Shown here piece after piece: positions 10,293 to 18,839 of a stretch of DNA of 64,000 nt. The notes beneath the pieces are model-generated. The model was not told the origin of the DNA. It searched no databases and saw only the letters and a list, made by a program, of their open reading frames with translations. A program made the position numbers and the translations under genes. The stretch lies in assembly GCF_900188315.1 (NCBI RefSeq), contig NZ_LT897781.1:1178001-1242000 (forward strand). Direction: 5' to 3'. Position 1 is the stretch's first letter; each line of letters begins with the position of its first letter. Source of the DNA: Marinobacter sp. es.042. Lineage in GTDB: Bacteria; Pseudomonadota; Gammaproteobacteria; Pseudomonadales; Oleiphilaceae.

Positions 10293-10473
10293 TATCTCTT
10301 CCTGCCTGCCGCATTACCGCCTTCGCCATGGCTGCTCGGCCAATGTTGTGACATTTCAATTACTTCATCATTTGTCGCATACACAGCAACTGCAGACAGG
10401 TACTATCCTGTCTGTCCGTTAAGGGCATTATCACCGCCTTAGAACGGATTACACTCTTCTACCGGGGTCAAAC

Positions 10474-11673
10474 TTGTTCGACGTTGCGCTTCTGTCAGTG
10501 CCTCTTATGGCGGCCGTTGTTGGTTGGCTGACCAACTGGCTGGCCATCCAGATGTCCTTCTATCCGGTGCAGTTCATCGGGGTGGGACTGATCGGGTGGC
10601 AGGGCGTTATTCCTCGCAAAGCGGAAAAGATGGCGCATATCTGCATCGACAGGACGCTTCAGCAGTTCGGCGACCTCAACGCTGTCTACCAGAAGCTTGA
10701 ACCGCAACGCATCGTTGAGCAGGTGATTTCCCAGGTGACCCCGCGGATGGATGAGTACATCGATGAGGTTATGTACGAAATCCAGCCGGTCCTGTGGGAC
10801 AACCTTCCGTTATTTGTCAGAAACCGGATTTATCAGTGGGCCCGTGAGCAACTGCCCTCCAGGGTAGAGGAGCTGGTGGAGGACTTTGGTGACGATCTGG
10901 ACGAGTTGGTCGACCTCAAGGCTCTGCTCAGCCGCGAACTCGAAAAACATCCGGACATGATGAACCGGATTTTCCAGCAAGCCGGAGCGGTGGAGCTTCA
11001 GTCTGTGATCAACCGTGGTGCGGTTATCGGCGGCATTCTTGGTGCTGTCCTTGTGCCGTTATGGACCCGCTATCCGGAGCCCTGGCTGCTGCCGCTGGGC
11101 GGCTTCGTGGTCGGTTTCGTGACCAACTGGATTGCCATCAACCTGATTTTCGCGCCGCTCAGGCCCCGACGAATCCTGTTCTGGAAAATACAGGGGCTTT
11201 TTCTACGCCGGCAGCCGGAAATAAGCGATGTCTGGGCCAGGCTTGTCGCGGAGGAGCTGATTACTGTAGAGAAGGTTGCCGACGCCATGATCAACGGCAG
11301 CCACGGTGACAGAACCCGTGCAATCATCCAGAAACATCTTCGCCCCTTACTGGACAACTCTGTCATCATGAAGCTGACGGCGCAGGTCACCGTTGGTATG
11401 ACGGGTTACACCGAGCTCAAGAAAGCCATGAACCAGAAGGCGGTACTGGCTACGCGTGACGTGTTCAGTGACCCGGCTTTTAACCGGGAGCGGGCACCCG
11501 TGGTGGCCGAAGTACTGTCCGGCCAGATGAAAGCGCTGAAACCCGATGAATTCCAGGACATCCTGCGCCCCGCGTTCCGGGAAGAAGAGGTCCAGTTGAT
11601 GATTGTGGGCGGCATCTTTGGTGCCCTCGCAGGACTGCTTCAGTTCGTTTCCCTGAGCTATCTGAATTTCTAG
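10474..11673 (+). CDS. DUF445 membrane protein
   Basis: A 399-residue DUF445 family protein. Two similar membrane hairpins frame the protein, visible as GWLTNWLAIQMSFYP near the N-terminus and GFVTNWIAINLIFAPLRP near residue 215, a duplication typical of the family. A helical, acidic cytoplasmic region lies between. The C-terminus is hydrophobic (GGIFGALAGLLQFVSLSYL). The start is taken as the TTG at 10474, which begins a hydrophobic N-terminus; the next ATG (codon 12) would remove part of the first helix. Function is unknown. The downstream small membrane protein gene is probably co-transcribed. Confidence 0.82.
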   Translation: MFDVALLSVPLMAAVVGWLTNWLAIQMSFYPVQFIGVGLIGWQGVIPRKAEKMAHICIDRTLQQFGDLNAVYQKLEPQRIVEQVISQVTPRMDEYIDEVMYEIQPVLWDNLPLFVRNRIYQWAREQLPSRVEELVEDFGDDLDELVDLKALLSRELEKHPDMMNRIFQQAGAVELQSVINRGAVIGGILGAVLVPLWTRYPEPWLLPLGGFVVGFVTNWIAINLIFAPLRPRRILFWKIQGLFLRRQPEISDVWARLVAEELITVEKVADAMINGSHGDRTRAIIQKHLRPLLDNSVIMKLTAQVTVGMTGYTELKKAMNQKAVLATRDVFSDPAFNRERAPVVAEVLSGQMKALKPDEFQDILRPAFREEEVQLMIVGGIFGALAGLLQFVSLSYLNF

Positions 11674-11714
11674 CCGGAGTGAATCCCGTTATCGGGAGTA
11701 CAAGGAGGAAAGCC

Positions 11715-12083
11715 ATGCCTTTTTGGCTAACACTGACAATCCAGATTCTTGCAACCGTTGGCGCCGTGCTTGTCACTCTCTGGGGGTTCTGGCGTTTCGT
11801 GGTGCGTCCATACCTCGATGCCAGGGTGGCGGAACTGATTGAGGCCGGCCGGGAAATCGAACCGGCGGTGACTCGCGGTGTAAAAAACGGTGTGGCAGAT
11901 ACCATCCGGGAACTGCCAGAAAGCGCCCTTGACGGCACCGTTAAAGAATCGACCCGCCAGTTCCTGAAATTTGGCTCTGGCCTGTTTGAGAACGGCCTGA
12001 GTAGCTTCCTTGGCAGTGCAGCCGACCTGGAACGCAACAGGCAGAAGGACGGCGCCGCCTCAAAGGACTCTAAAGACAGTTAG
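11715..12083 (+). CDS. Hypothetical membrane-anchored protein
   Basis: A 122-residue protein starting at the ATG at 11715, which has a near-perfect AAGGAGG about six bases upstream. One hydrophobic helix at the N-terminus (residues 2-25) is followed by a soluble, charged tail with no recognised domain. An upstream in-frame ATG at 11679 lacks such a site. It lies 41 bases downstream of the DUF445 gene, suggesting an operon. Its 3' end overlaps the convergent tusE gene by 14 bases. Function unknown. Confidence 0.75.
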   Translation: MPFWLTLTIQILATVGAVLVTLWGFWRFVVRPYLDARVAELIEAGREIEPAVTRGVKNGVADTIRELPESALDGTVKESTRQFLKFGSGLFENGLSSFLGSAADLERNRQKDGAASKDSKDS

Positions 12084-12396
12084 TTGGCCTTGGCAGCCCC
12101 GCAATCCTGCAGGCGGTCTTTGCAGGGGTGCTGGGAAACAGCTGCATCAGGTAGATGCTGTTCCCCTTATCCTCGCCGAGCGCTTCTTTGACCGCCTTCA
12201 CAAACAGGCGATTAGAGGGTGGCGACATTTCATGCTCTTTATAAAAAGACCGAAGAAACTTTATGATTTCCCAGTGTTTTTCTGTGAGATCCACGTCGTC
12301 CTCGGCAGCGATGGCCGTCGCGACACTTTCGGTCCACGCCTGGGCGTCTTCAAGAAAGCCTTCGTTGTTTCGTTGAGGCATTGCATTACTGACCAT
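12070..12396 (-). CDS. tusE: TusE/DsrC family sulfurtransferase
   Basis: A 108-residue DsrC/TusE protein. The C-terminal arm AGLPRPTNCL carries the conserved penultimate cysteine (Cys107), and a second cysteine lies eleven residues upstream (Cys96). That is the two-cysteine arrangement of DsrC proper; E. coli TusE, as I recall it, has only the last one. Within a tusDCB operon the expected job is to accept sulfur from TusBCD and pass it to MnmA for 2-thiouridine in tRNA. The start at 12396 gives a 3-base gap to tusB; an ATG at 12381 is an alternative. Confidence 0.9.
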   Translation of the reverse strand: MVSNAMPQRNNEGFLEDAQAWTESVATAIAAEDDVDLTEKHWEIIKFLRSFYKEHEMSPPSNRLFVKAVKEALGEDKGNSIYLMQLFPSTPAKTACRIAGLPRPTNCL

Positions 12397-12399
12397 GGT

Positions 12400-12684
12400 T
12401 TACCAACTGATTACCCGTTGTGCCTGCAATGAAAGCGTGACCATCCCCCCAAAGTCCACAGAACTGACGTTGCCGCTCAGATCTCCCAGTCCGCGCGCCT
12501 CGACGTCCGGAGTGAGCGCAAAGACCTTGCTGGCGCCCGGCAGAAGGTTCCCGCGTGCCAGCAACAGCACGCCGTTGCCGGTCAGAAGAAGGCCGTCTTC
12601 CGCAGACATCATTTCAACGCACCTCGCGGCCCGGGGATGATCGGGGGATTTGTTCAATATGTGCAATGTCTGGATGTCGGTCAT
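12400..12684 (-). CDS. tusB: Sulfurtransferase complex subunit TusB (DsrH-like)
   Basis: A 94-residue TusB/DsrH family protein: N-terminal TLHILNKSP, then a central strand GNGVLLLARGN, and a VFAL.PDVEARGL segment that is family-typical. It forms the TusBCD heterohexamer that relays persulfide sulfur from IscS/TusA to TusE. It lies between tusC (5-base gap) and tusE (3-base gap) on the same strand. Confidence 0.9.
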   Translation of the reverse strand: MTDIQTLHILNKSPDHPRAARCVEMMSAEDGLLLTGNGVLLLARGNLLPGASKVFALTPDVEARGLGDLSGNVSSVDFGGMVTLSLQAQRVISW

Positions 12685-12689
12685 CTGAG

Positions 12690-13040
12690 CTAACCTGCAA
12701 ATGCGGTGTGGTCATAGTCAGTGAGGAGATCGGCATCAGCATCTACCAGGGTGACGCCTTCAATCAGCGAATGCTCATCGAGGCCGTAGGCAATGCAGGC
12801 AGCCCGATCAGCCAGGATCGCGTCAATGCCGAATATCGGTGCTGCAGCGAGATTCTTCTCCACAGACTTCTGTTCAATGCCTCCGGCGTGCTGAGCCTGT
12901 CTCAGCCAGTTAACGCCAGGCCCGGTGAACAGCAGGGATGCCGGCTGGTCGAAGGCTGCCAGCGAAAACGCCATATCCAGCGCTTCCCGTCCGGTCCACG
13001 CGCCATAGGGTGGCTGGTCAATCATGATCAGTGTGCTCAT
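12690..13040 (-). CDS. tusC: Sulfurtransferase complex subunit TusC (DsrF-like)
   Basis: A 116-residue TusC/DsrF protein in the TusBCD complex. The start is the ATG at 13040, two bases after the tusD stop with GGAGA upstream; a longer reading from 13100 would begin inside tusD. Visible family features are QPPYGAWTGREALDMAFSLAAFDQP and a C-terminal DADADLLTDYDH. It sits in the tusD-tusC-tusB-tusE order of pseudomonads and enterics. Confidence 0.92.
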   Translation of the reverse strand: MSTLIMIDQPPYGAWTGREALDMAFSLAAFDQPASLLFTGPGVNWLRQAQHAGGIEQKSVEKNLAAAPIFGIDAILADRAACIAYGLDEHSLIEGVTLVDADADLLTDYDHTAFAG

Positions 13041-13042
13041 GG

Positions 13043-13447
13043 TCAGTCTCCAGCGTGGAAATAAAGCGTGCGCGTGGATTTGATTCGTCCTTCGACCCAT
13101 TCTCCGAGACCAGCGATTTCAAACGGGGCCCGAAGATTGGCCGAAGGCAATTCGTAGCGTTTCTGTTCGGTTTCGTTGACCAGGCCACGACGCAGCGCGG
13201 AGGCAATGCATGCCACGCCGGGAATACTGTGCTGAGTCAGAAACCGCGACCATTCGTCTGGCCAGTGGGTTTCGTCAGACGGCGGCGCGCAGAGCGCGGA
13301 GGCCAGATGGACCCCGTCACCGTAGAGGAACACCCGGTCAATGTGATGGCCAGCATCTACCGCTGCCTTCGCAAAGCCGAGAGCAGTCTGGGGCGCCTGA
13401 GACGAGTAGGGCGCGCCGGTAATTACCAGGGTAAAGGTTTCGGACAT
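13043..13447 (-). CDS. tusD: Sulfurtransferase complex subunit TusD (DsrE-like)
   Basis: A 134-residue TusD/DsrE protein, the subunit of TusBCD that carries the active persulfide. The conserved cysteine is Cys80 in GVACIASALRRG. It begins with TLVITGAPYSSQA, typical of the family. It is the first gene of the tusDCBE unit. The stop is followed two bases later by the tusC start. Confidence 0.93.
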   Translation of the reverse strand: MSETFTLVITGAPYSSQAPQTALGFAKAAVDAGHHIDRVFLYGDGVHLASALCAPPSDETHWPDEWSRFLTQHSIPGVACIASALRRGLVNETEQKRYELPSANLRAPFEIAGLGEWVEGRIKSTRTLYFHAGD

Positions 13448-13502
13448 GGTTCCTGTTCGTTATAAGTCTGCAAGACAATGACTTTCAGTTTACCGAAAGC
13501 AA

Positions 13503-13526
13503 AAACCCCGGCAACTGCCGGGGTTT
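13503..13526 (-). terminator. Intrinsic terminator of the yccA-like gene
   Basis: A perfect 10-bp stem (AAACCCCGGC/GCCGGGGTTT) with an AACT loop, about 25 bases beyond the stop of the BI-1 gene. On the minus strand it is followed by further T residues. Confidence 0.85.
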
Positions 13527-13550
13527 CGAAGCGGCTGATTCAGCCTGGTA

Positions 13551-14249
13551 TCAATCTTCGCCACTGAACGCAGACAGCAGGTGCAGCAGGCTGACGAACA
13601 GGTTGTAGATGGATACATACAGACCAACCGTGGCGATCACGTAGTTACGCTCACCACCCTTGATGATCTGGCTGGTCTCGAACAGGATCATGATCGAGGC
13701 AAAGATCGTGAAGCCGGCGGACACTGCCAGATGCAGAACAGAACTCTCCATCAGGAAGGCCAGCAGCATGGCGCCGATCAGCACAAACGCGCCAGCGGTC
13801 AGGAAGCTGGACATGAAGCTGAAGTCTTTCTTGGTGATGATGGCCGTGGCAGACAGACCAACAAACGCAACTGCGGTCAGTGTCAGCGCCTGGGCGACAA
13901 TCGAGGAAGCGCCGGCAGCTACGAAGGCGCCAATGATCGGACCCAGGGTATAACCCATGAACCCGGTCAGGGCGAAGGTAGTCACGATGCCCCAGGGGCT
14001 GTTTTTCAACTTATAGGTTGCGAACAGCAGCCCAATGTATCCCACGATGGTGATCAGGAAGCCCGGGTGGGTTCCGTTCATGTTCAGGAATGCTGTCAGC
14101 GCCGAAAAGGCGAGTGTCATGCCAAGCAGCATATAGGTGTTGCGCAACACCTTCATCGCATCATCGCTGATGCCTGTGGTCGCGCGCTCCGTCTGGGGAG
14201 TCGAATAGGCTCCCTGAGAGTTCTGAACGCCGAATCGTCTGTCTTCCAT
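13551..14249 (-). CDS. Bax inhibitor-1/YccA family membrane protein
   Basis: A 232-residue integral membrane protein of the BI-1/YccA family with about seven hydrophobic helices. E. coli YccA modulates the FtsH membrane protease. The start is placed at the ATG at 14249 because GGAG then lies six bases upstream; the ATG at 14255 would directly abut GGAG. The N-terminal 30 residues are hydrophilic and the membrane part begins at MLLGMTLAFSALTAF. It lies upstream of tusDCBE on the same strand, separated by a strong terminator. Confidence 0.9.
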   Translation of the reverse strand: MEDRRFGVQNSQGAYSTPQTERATTGISDDAMKVLRNTYMLLGMTLAFSALTAFLNMNGTHPGFLITIVGYIGLLFATYKLKNSPWGIVTTFALTGFMGYTLGPIIGAFVAAGASSIVAQALTLTAVAFVGLSATAIITKKDFSFMSSFLTAGAFVLIGAMLLAFLMESSVLHLAVSAGFTIFASIMILFETSQIIKGGERNYVIATVGLYVSIYNLFVSLLHLLSAFSGED

Positions 14250-14459
14250 TGTCATCTCCGTTTATAACGACTGGATACTGGTTCCCATAATAGTGTCAGA
14301 TACGCAACTTTCAATCATTTACGACAGGAAACCGTCTTCCGGATTCCATTAAAAACCGTTAATGTTGAAAAATGCGGCGGGTTTTATGCAGAGCGTTGAC
14401 AGCACAGGCAATTCCGGTATCATGCTCACCGCTGTCGCAATGACGGCAAATGGAAAACC

Positions 14460-14550
14460 GGTGGGCTGGCAGAGTGGCTTAATGCAGCGGTCTTGAAAAC
14501 CGCCGAAGGTTAATAGCCTTCCCGGGGTTCGAATCCCTGGCCCACCGCCA
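14460..14550 (+). tRNA. tRNA-Ser (anticodon UGA)
   Basis: A 91-base class II tRNA. The acceptor arms GGTGGGC and GCCCACC pair, followed by G and an encoded CCA (14548-14550). The anticodon stem-loop reads GCGGT-CTTGAAA-ACCGC, giving anticodon TGA. A long variable arm (GAAGGTTAATAGCCTTC) and the T-arm with GTTCGAATC are present. Confidence 0.96.
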
Positions 14551-14763
14551 TTTTCCATAACCTCAGCAATTCATATCTCCTTCCAAACACTTTCCTGCAC
14601 TCGTGCTCTGAGCCACCCAGGTTCCATGTTCACTGATTTCTGCACTAGACTCCGTTACGATCTGCGCGTTTTATTTTGGCTCCGTAGTGGTACGTGCTTA
14701 TTTGAGCATCATCCACGCGGGCGAGATAGGTGGGTCAAAACATGATGTCTTGTGGTGACAGCT

Positions 14764-15894
14764 ATGACCGCGACCTTATTGCTCTATTACGACTTCCGTA
14801 TGCTCGGTCACAATCCCCACGGCTGGGATCCTGACCGTCCCGAATGGACTGACGCCGTCAAGGCGATGATTAAGCAGCAGTATCCCAATGCCAACCTTGA
14901 CACCTATAGCCATCCCGAGCGACCGGAACGCCTGACAGCGATCGTCGATCGGCTGCTTCTCGAGCCCATCGACGGCGTGCGCTGGATGCTGCCGTCCCCG
15001 GCCAGCGCCCCTCAACTCGAGCGGGTACATGATGCAGCCTATGTGGCCCATATTGAGTCGCTGGATGGGCAATCCGGCTGGCTGTCTCAAGACACGACCG
15101 CAGTATCTCCGGGAAGCGTGATGGCGGCTCGCCTGGCGGCCGGCTCCGGAATCAGCGCGATCGAAGCGATCGCCGCCGGTCAAGCCGAGCGAGCGTTCTG
15201 TATTGTGCGTCCGCCCGGGCACCACGCTCCGGCAGATCGTGCCCGTGGCTTTTGCCTTTATAACAACCTGGCGGTCGCCGCGGCGCATGCTCGCAAAGCC
15301 CTCGGCTATGAACGAGTCATGATCTGGGACCTGGACATGCATCACGGCAACGGTACCCAGGCCATCTTCTATGACGAACCAGGCGTGCTGGTGGTCGATA
15401 GCCACTGCGCGGCACCGTTCTACCCGGGCAGCGGCCTGTTGAATGAAACCGGAGCTGGCCCGGGCTTCGGTTACCATCTCAACGTCCCACTGCCCATGGG
15501 TTTTGGCAACGCCGCGTTACTGAAGGTGTTCGAGCAGGTGGTGAGGCCGGCAGCATGTGCATTCCGGCCCGATATTCTGCTGGTATCCACGGGTTTCGAT
15601 TGCCATTACCTCGACATGGTTTGCAACATGAATGAAACCGGGTATGCCGCCGTCACCCAGCGCATGAGCAACCTGGCCGACGAACTTTGTGAGGGGCGGC
15701 TGGTACTGATGCTGGAAGGCGGCTACAGTGCCAAGGCTTTGGCTGACAGCGCGTACGCTGTCAGCCAGGCGCTGACGGGAAAACCGGTGAATACATTCAA
15801 TGTCCTGGCAAACGACCCCGGTTGCGCGGCCGCGTCCTATGCAGCGGCGTACCATGCAAGCTCTATCGCCGCGCTAAAGAACCAGACGCACTGA
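14764..15894 (+). CDS. Class II histone-deacetylase-like amidohydrolase
   Basis: A 376-residue zinc-dependent deacetylase of the HDAC/AcuC/polyamine deacetylase superfamily. The sequence shows SHPERPERL near residue 50, the catalytic PPGHHA, the metal ligands in WDLDMHHGNG (D-x-H), the third ligand Asp in STGFDCH, and EGGYS near the C-terminus. Bacterial members deacetylate polyamines or small molecules. The start at 14764 (ATG) has GGTGA upstream; a GTG at 14752 is possible. It is convergent with an ATP-grasp gene and 214 bases downstream of tRNA-Ser. The substrate is unknown. Confidence 0.87.
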   Translation: MTATLLLYYDFRMLGHNPHGWDPDRPEWTDAVKAMIKQQYPNANLDTYSHPERPERLTAIVDRLLLEPIDGVRWMLPSPASAPQLERVHDAAYVAHIESLDGQSGWLSQDTTAVSPGSVMAARLAAGSGISAIEAIAAGQAERAFCIVRPPGHHAPADRARGFCLYNNLAVAAAHARKALGYERVMIWDLDMHHGNGTQAIFYDEPGVLVVDSHCAAPFYPGSGLLNETGAGPGFGYHLNVPLPMGFGNAALLKVFEQVVRPAACAFRPDILLVSTGFDCHYLDMVCNMNETGYAAVTQRMSNLADELCEGRLVLMLEGGYSAKALADSAYAVSQALTGKPVNTFNVLANDPGCAAASYAAAYHASSIAALKNQTH

Positions 15895-15903
15895 ACAGCG
15901 CCT

Positions 15904-17211
15904 CTATACGTAGAAGTCCAGATCTTCCTGGGCTTTCAGGAGGTCTCGCATCTTGATGGGGTCGTCACCGAAGAAGAAGATCAGGCCCCAATGAGTCCCA
16001 TAGGCTAACCGTTCAGGAACTATCTCTTCTTTAGGCGCGATCAATTCGTGAGACTCGAAGTAGGGGTGTTCAACCGTTTCCTTGGGCATTTCCAGTCTGC
16101 TGATTACACGACGTCTTGGATAAACGCCGAAGCATCCTGCGTAGCCCTTCGCATCAACTACCTCGCGGGGGAAGAAGCTATCTACCTCCTCTTGAGTGGT
16201 TTTAGGATCAAACACCAGCATAGAAGCCTGGTACGCACTAAATCCATAAGCTCTCTCAATAAGCTCAAAAGCCTTGAACCCCGGCGGACGATACGCAACT
16301 TCCCCAAAATACATTTCGCCGTCAGCCGTAACGAAGTACTCGGGATGGATAAACCCGAATTTGATGTCGAAGGTTTTGATCAGGAGTTCGATCTGCTTGG
16401 TGATCGCGCTGCGCCAGCTCTCGAGCTCATTGGTAGCGGGGACGAACACCGAATAACCCAGCGTGACGTATTCGGAAATATTAAGGAACTTGATTTTCCC
16501 GTCGTGAATCCAGGCCTCGACCGCAAATTCCCAGCCACTCAGGTGACTCTCCATCAACAGGGGATACTCTTCCGGCGGAATGGCGTCAATGTCTTCTATC
16601 TTGCGAATCATTCGATGGCCGAGACAACCGGCTTTGTCGAAGGCCTTGACGTGAATCGGGTCGTCCGGGTCACCCTCAAGGTGCAAGAGTGTCTGATTTA
16701 CGCGCCTCATGAAGCGAACAATGTCGTCTTTTTCATACGCCTCCTCGAAGATCCCGACGCGAATACCGCCGAGTTGTGCGCGGCGCTTCATCAGGGCTTT
16801 GTCACGAAACAGAATAGACTGGCCGTACATATGAGGTTCGTTAAACAAGACTGAGTTGATCGCCCCTGACCACTCGACGGTTTCCTCGAACAGAGGCAGC
16901 GCTACATCAACGCCTTCCGCTTTTAGCCTTTCTGCAATCTCCATGGACCGGTCATTCAGGCGGGTAAAATCCCATGGAATGAAAGGTATCTTGTTTGCGG
17001 TGCAGAAATCCGCAGCCCAGTCGGGAGCGACCACAATATAGCGACGGTCGAACTTCTGCGCGGCCTTGACCGCATTCAAGCTCCAACCAAGCAGGGCAAT
17101 GTAGCCTTTGTTCGGATCCTTGGGCGTTTCAGTCCCGCGTACCGAGTCCATGGTCGGGTCGAGCCAGCCTGATACATCTTTGGATGATTGAGTTTCTGAC
17201 GTTATTGACAT
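15904..17211 (-). CDS. ATP-grasp family ligase-like protein
   Basis: A 435-residue protein that I read as ATP-grasp. The N-terminus resembles a pre-ATP-grasp Rossmann domain (GYIALLGWSLNAVKAAQKF). The central part has MKRRAQLGG, PLLMESHLSGWEFAVEAWIHDGK and GFIHPEYFVTADGEMYFGEVAYRPPG, which fit the ATP- and metal-binding strands. Such enzymes form amide, peptide or thioester bonds through acyl phosphates. The start at 17211 has AAGGAG about eight bases upstream. Its 3' end faces the deacetylase gene 10 bases away, so the two are convergent rather than one operon. I cannot name the substrate. Confidence 0.75.
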   Translation of the reverse strand: MSITSETQSSKDVSGWLDPTMDSVRGTETPKDPNKGYIALLGWSLNAVKAAQKFDRRYIVVAPDWAADFCTANKIPFIPWDFTRLNDRSMEIAERLKAEGVDVALPLFEETVEWSGAINSVLFNEPHMYGQSILFRDKALMKRRAQLGGIRVGIFEEAYEKDDIVRFMRRVNQTLLHLEGDPDDPIHVKAFDKAGCLGHRMIRKIEDIDAIPPEEYPLLMESHLSGWEFAVEAWIHDGKIKFLNISEYVTLGYSVFVPATNELESWRSAITKQIELLIKTFDIKFGFIHPEYFVTADGEMYFGEVAYRPPGFKAFELIERAYGFSAYQASMLVFDPKTTQEEVDSFFPREVVDAKGYAGCFGVYPRRRVISRLEMPKETVEHPYFESHELIAPKEEIVPERLAYGTHWGLIFFFGDDPIKMRDLLKAQEDLDFYV

Positions 17212-17270
17212 GCTAGCTTCTCCTTGCCGGTCAGCGCAGAACCACGCCAAAGCAAATGCACCAGATGATC

Positions 17271-17294
17271 AGAACCGTTAGGCGGGGCGGTTCT
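17271..17294. promoter_or_regulatory. Inverted repeat upstream of the ATP-grasp gene
   Basis: Arms AGAACCG and CGGTTCT pair perfectly around ten bases, centred about 70 bases upstream of the start at 17211. It could be an operator or a leader hairpin. No matching regulator is adjacent. Confidence 0.3.
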
Positions 17295-17465
17295 CATTGG
17301 GTGATTCACTAAATCGGTGAACTCTATCATTCAACATAGGATTTAACCGGTCTGGTGACAAGATATCCGTGCCCGATCCCAGTGTATTTGCCCGGTGGTT
17401 TTCCCTACTTGGTTTAATGCCTGATTACGCTCATCATCAGAGTGTCGATATCATGAGGGTTCGCT

Positions 17466-17663
17466 ATGACAGACTCACAAAACAGTTCATTAGAACGTCG
17501 GGACCGAATGTTTTCTGTATCTGCCAATCGGGGCAAGGCCAGCCACAAAGTCCGATATGTGGAAGCCGGTGGAGCCGCTGTGGATACGGAGGAATGTGCT
17601 TTTTGCCAGGCGGTGCCTGAGCTTTCAGGCGGAGAAGATAAGGGGGAAAACCGGGGCAATTGA
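17466..17663 (+). CDS. Doubtful small reading frame (65 aa)
   Basis: An ATG frame with GAGGG about six bases upstream encodes a hydrophilic 65-residue peptide with two cysteines in EECAFCQAV. The interval between the ATP-grasp gene and hemH (17212-17692) contains nothing else I can support apart from a terminator. There is no family match that I recognise and the stop falls inside the hemH terminator hairpin, so this may be non-coding. Confidence 0.25.
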   Translation: MTDSQNSSLERRDRMFSVSANRGKASHKVRYVEAGGAAVDTEECAFCQAVPELSGGEDKGENRGN

Positions 17664-17675
17664 ATCCGCCCCGGT
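17641..17675 (-). terminator. Intrinsic terminator of hemH
   Basis: Arms ACCGGGGC (17650-17657) and GCCCCGGT (17668-17675) lie 18 bases beyond the hemH stop. On the minus strand the stem is followed by TTTTCCCC. Confidence 0.7.
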
Positions 17676-17692
17676 GTTCGATCAAAGCCAGA

Positions 17693-18802
17693 TCAGAGGT
17701 CCCGACCTGGATAAATGAGTTTTTTCTGTTCGTCCGCTCTCTGCTGGCGCGCTGCCAGAGCCTCTGGCTCGTTCTTTGGCATCTGCCAGCCTTCCAGATT
17801 CTCTTCGATCAGTTTCACCAGCGCTTCGATGTGCCCGGGCGTTGCGTTCAGCGCCGTGATGTAGCTGAATCCTTCACCGCCGGCCTCCATGAAGTACTCA
17901 CGGTTTTCTTCGTCGATTTCCTCAATGGTTTCCAGGCAATCGGATGAAAAGCCGGGGCAGAATACGTCGATGGATTTGACGCCTTTGCCTGGCAGGGACT
18001 TCAGGGTTTCATCCGTGTAGGGCTTGAGCCACTCTTCCTTGCCAAAGCGGGATTGGAACGTGGTCATGTAGTCCTCTTTGCTCAGGCCCAGTCGCTCAGC
18101 CAGCAGGCGAGAGGTTTTGTGGCACTCGCAGTGATAAGGGTCGCCCTTGGTCAGGTACTTGAGCGGAACGCCATGGTAGGAAAAAACCAGCTTCTGGTTG
18201 CGTCCATGGTTGGCCCAGTGCGCCTCGATATGGCGCGCCATGGCTTCAATGTATGGAGGATAATCCGGGTAGTGAGAGATGAAACGGAAATCCGGCAGCC
18301 AGCGCCGTTTCGAGAAATCCTTGGCAACGGCATCGAAGGTGGAGGCCGAGGTCGACGCGGAGTATTGGGGGTATAGTGGCAGAACCAGCAGTTTCCGTAC
18401 GCCCTGTTCCTGCATTTCATCAAGAACCCGGGAAATTGAGGGATTGCCGTAGCGCATCGCAAAGCCGACGACAACGTTAGGGCCGTACTTGCGCTTGAGT
18501 GCCTCTCGGATGCCCTCAGCCTGCTTTGCAGTGTGTAGCAGCAGGGGAGAGCCTTCCGGCTGCCAGACACTGGAGTAGGCCTCTGCGCTTCGTTTGGGGC
18601 GAATTCTCAGTATCACACCGTGAAGGATCAGCCACCAGAGAGGCCGCGGCAACTCGACCACCCGGGGGTCCGAGAGAAATTCAGCCAGGTAGCGACGGAG
18701 GGCCGAGGTTGTCGGTGCATCCGGGGTCCCCAGGTTGGTAACCAGCACCCCCAATCGGTCAGATTGGTTGTGGCTGAAATTCTCTGAACCTTTGTATTGC
18801 AT
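17693..18802 (-). CDS. hemH: Ferrochelatase
   Basis: A 369-residue ferrochelatase, inserting Fe2+ into protoporphyrin IX in the last step of heme synthesis. Family features: LGVLVTNLGTPDAP at the N-terminus, the PLYPQYSASTSASTFDAV segment, the catalytic histidine in FSYHGVP, and CPGFSSDCLETIEEI. The C-terminus has a charged extension of about 25 residues (ALAARQQRADEQKK). It is on the same strand as, and downstream of, the DUF442/YeeE group, 37 bases from the DUF442 stop. Heme is also needed by the bd oxidase encoded further along the window. Confidence 0.96.
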   Translation of the reverse strand: MQYKGSENFSHNQSDRLGVLVTNLGTPDAPTTSALRRYLAEFLSDPRVVELPRPLWWLILHGVILRIRPKRSAEAYSSVWQPEGSPLLLHTAKQAEGIREALKRKYGPNVVVGFAMRYGNPSISRVLDEMQEQGVRKLLVLPLYPQYSASTSASTFDAVAKDFSKRRWLPDFRFISHYPDYPPYIEAMARHIEAHWANHGRNQKLVFSYHGVPLKYLTKGDPYHCECHKTSRLLAERLGLSKEDYMTTFQSRFGKEEWLKPYTDETLKSLPGKGVKSIDVFCPGFSSDCLETIEEIDEENREYFMEAGGEGFSYITALNATPGHIEALVKLIEENLEGWQMPKNEPEALAARQQRADEQKKLIYPGRDL

Positions 18803-18839
18803 GCGGTAGATCCTGAACGTTGGTTAGGCGGTGGCAGTG

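Noticed and set aside
14349..14558. Minus-strand 69-codon frame over tRNA-Ser
   Set aside because: It covers the tRNA gene; such frames are a known annotation artefact.
14460..17700. tRNA-Ser as attachment site of a genomic island
   Set aside because: No integrase and no repeated copy of the tRNA 3' end was found in the following sequence.
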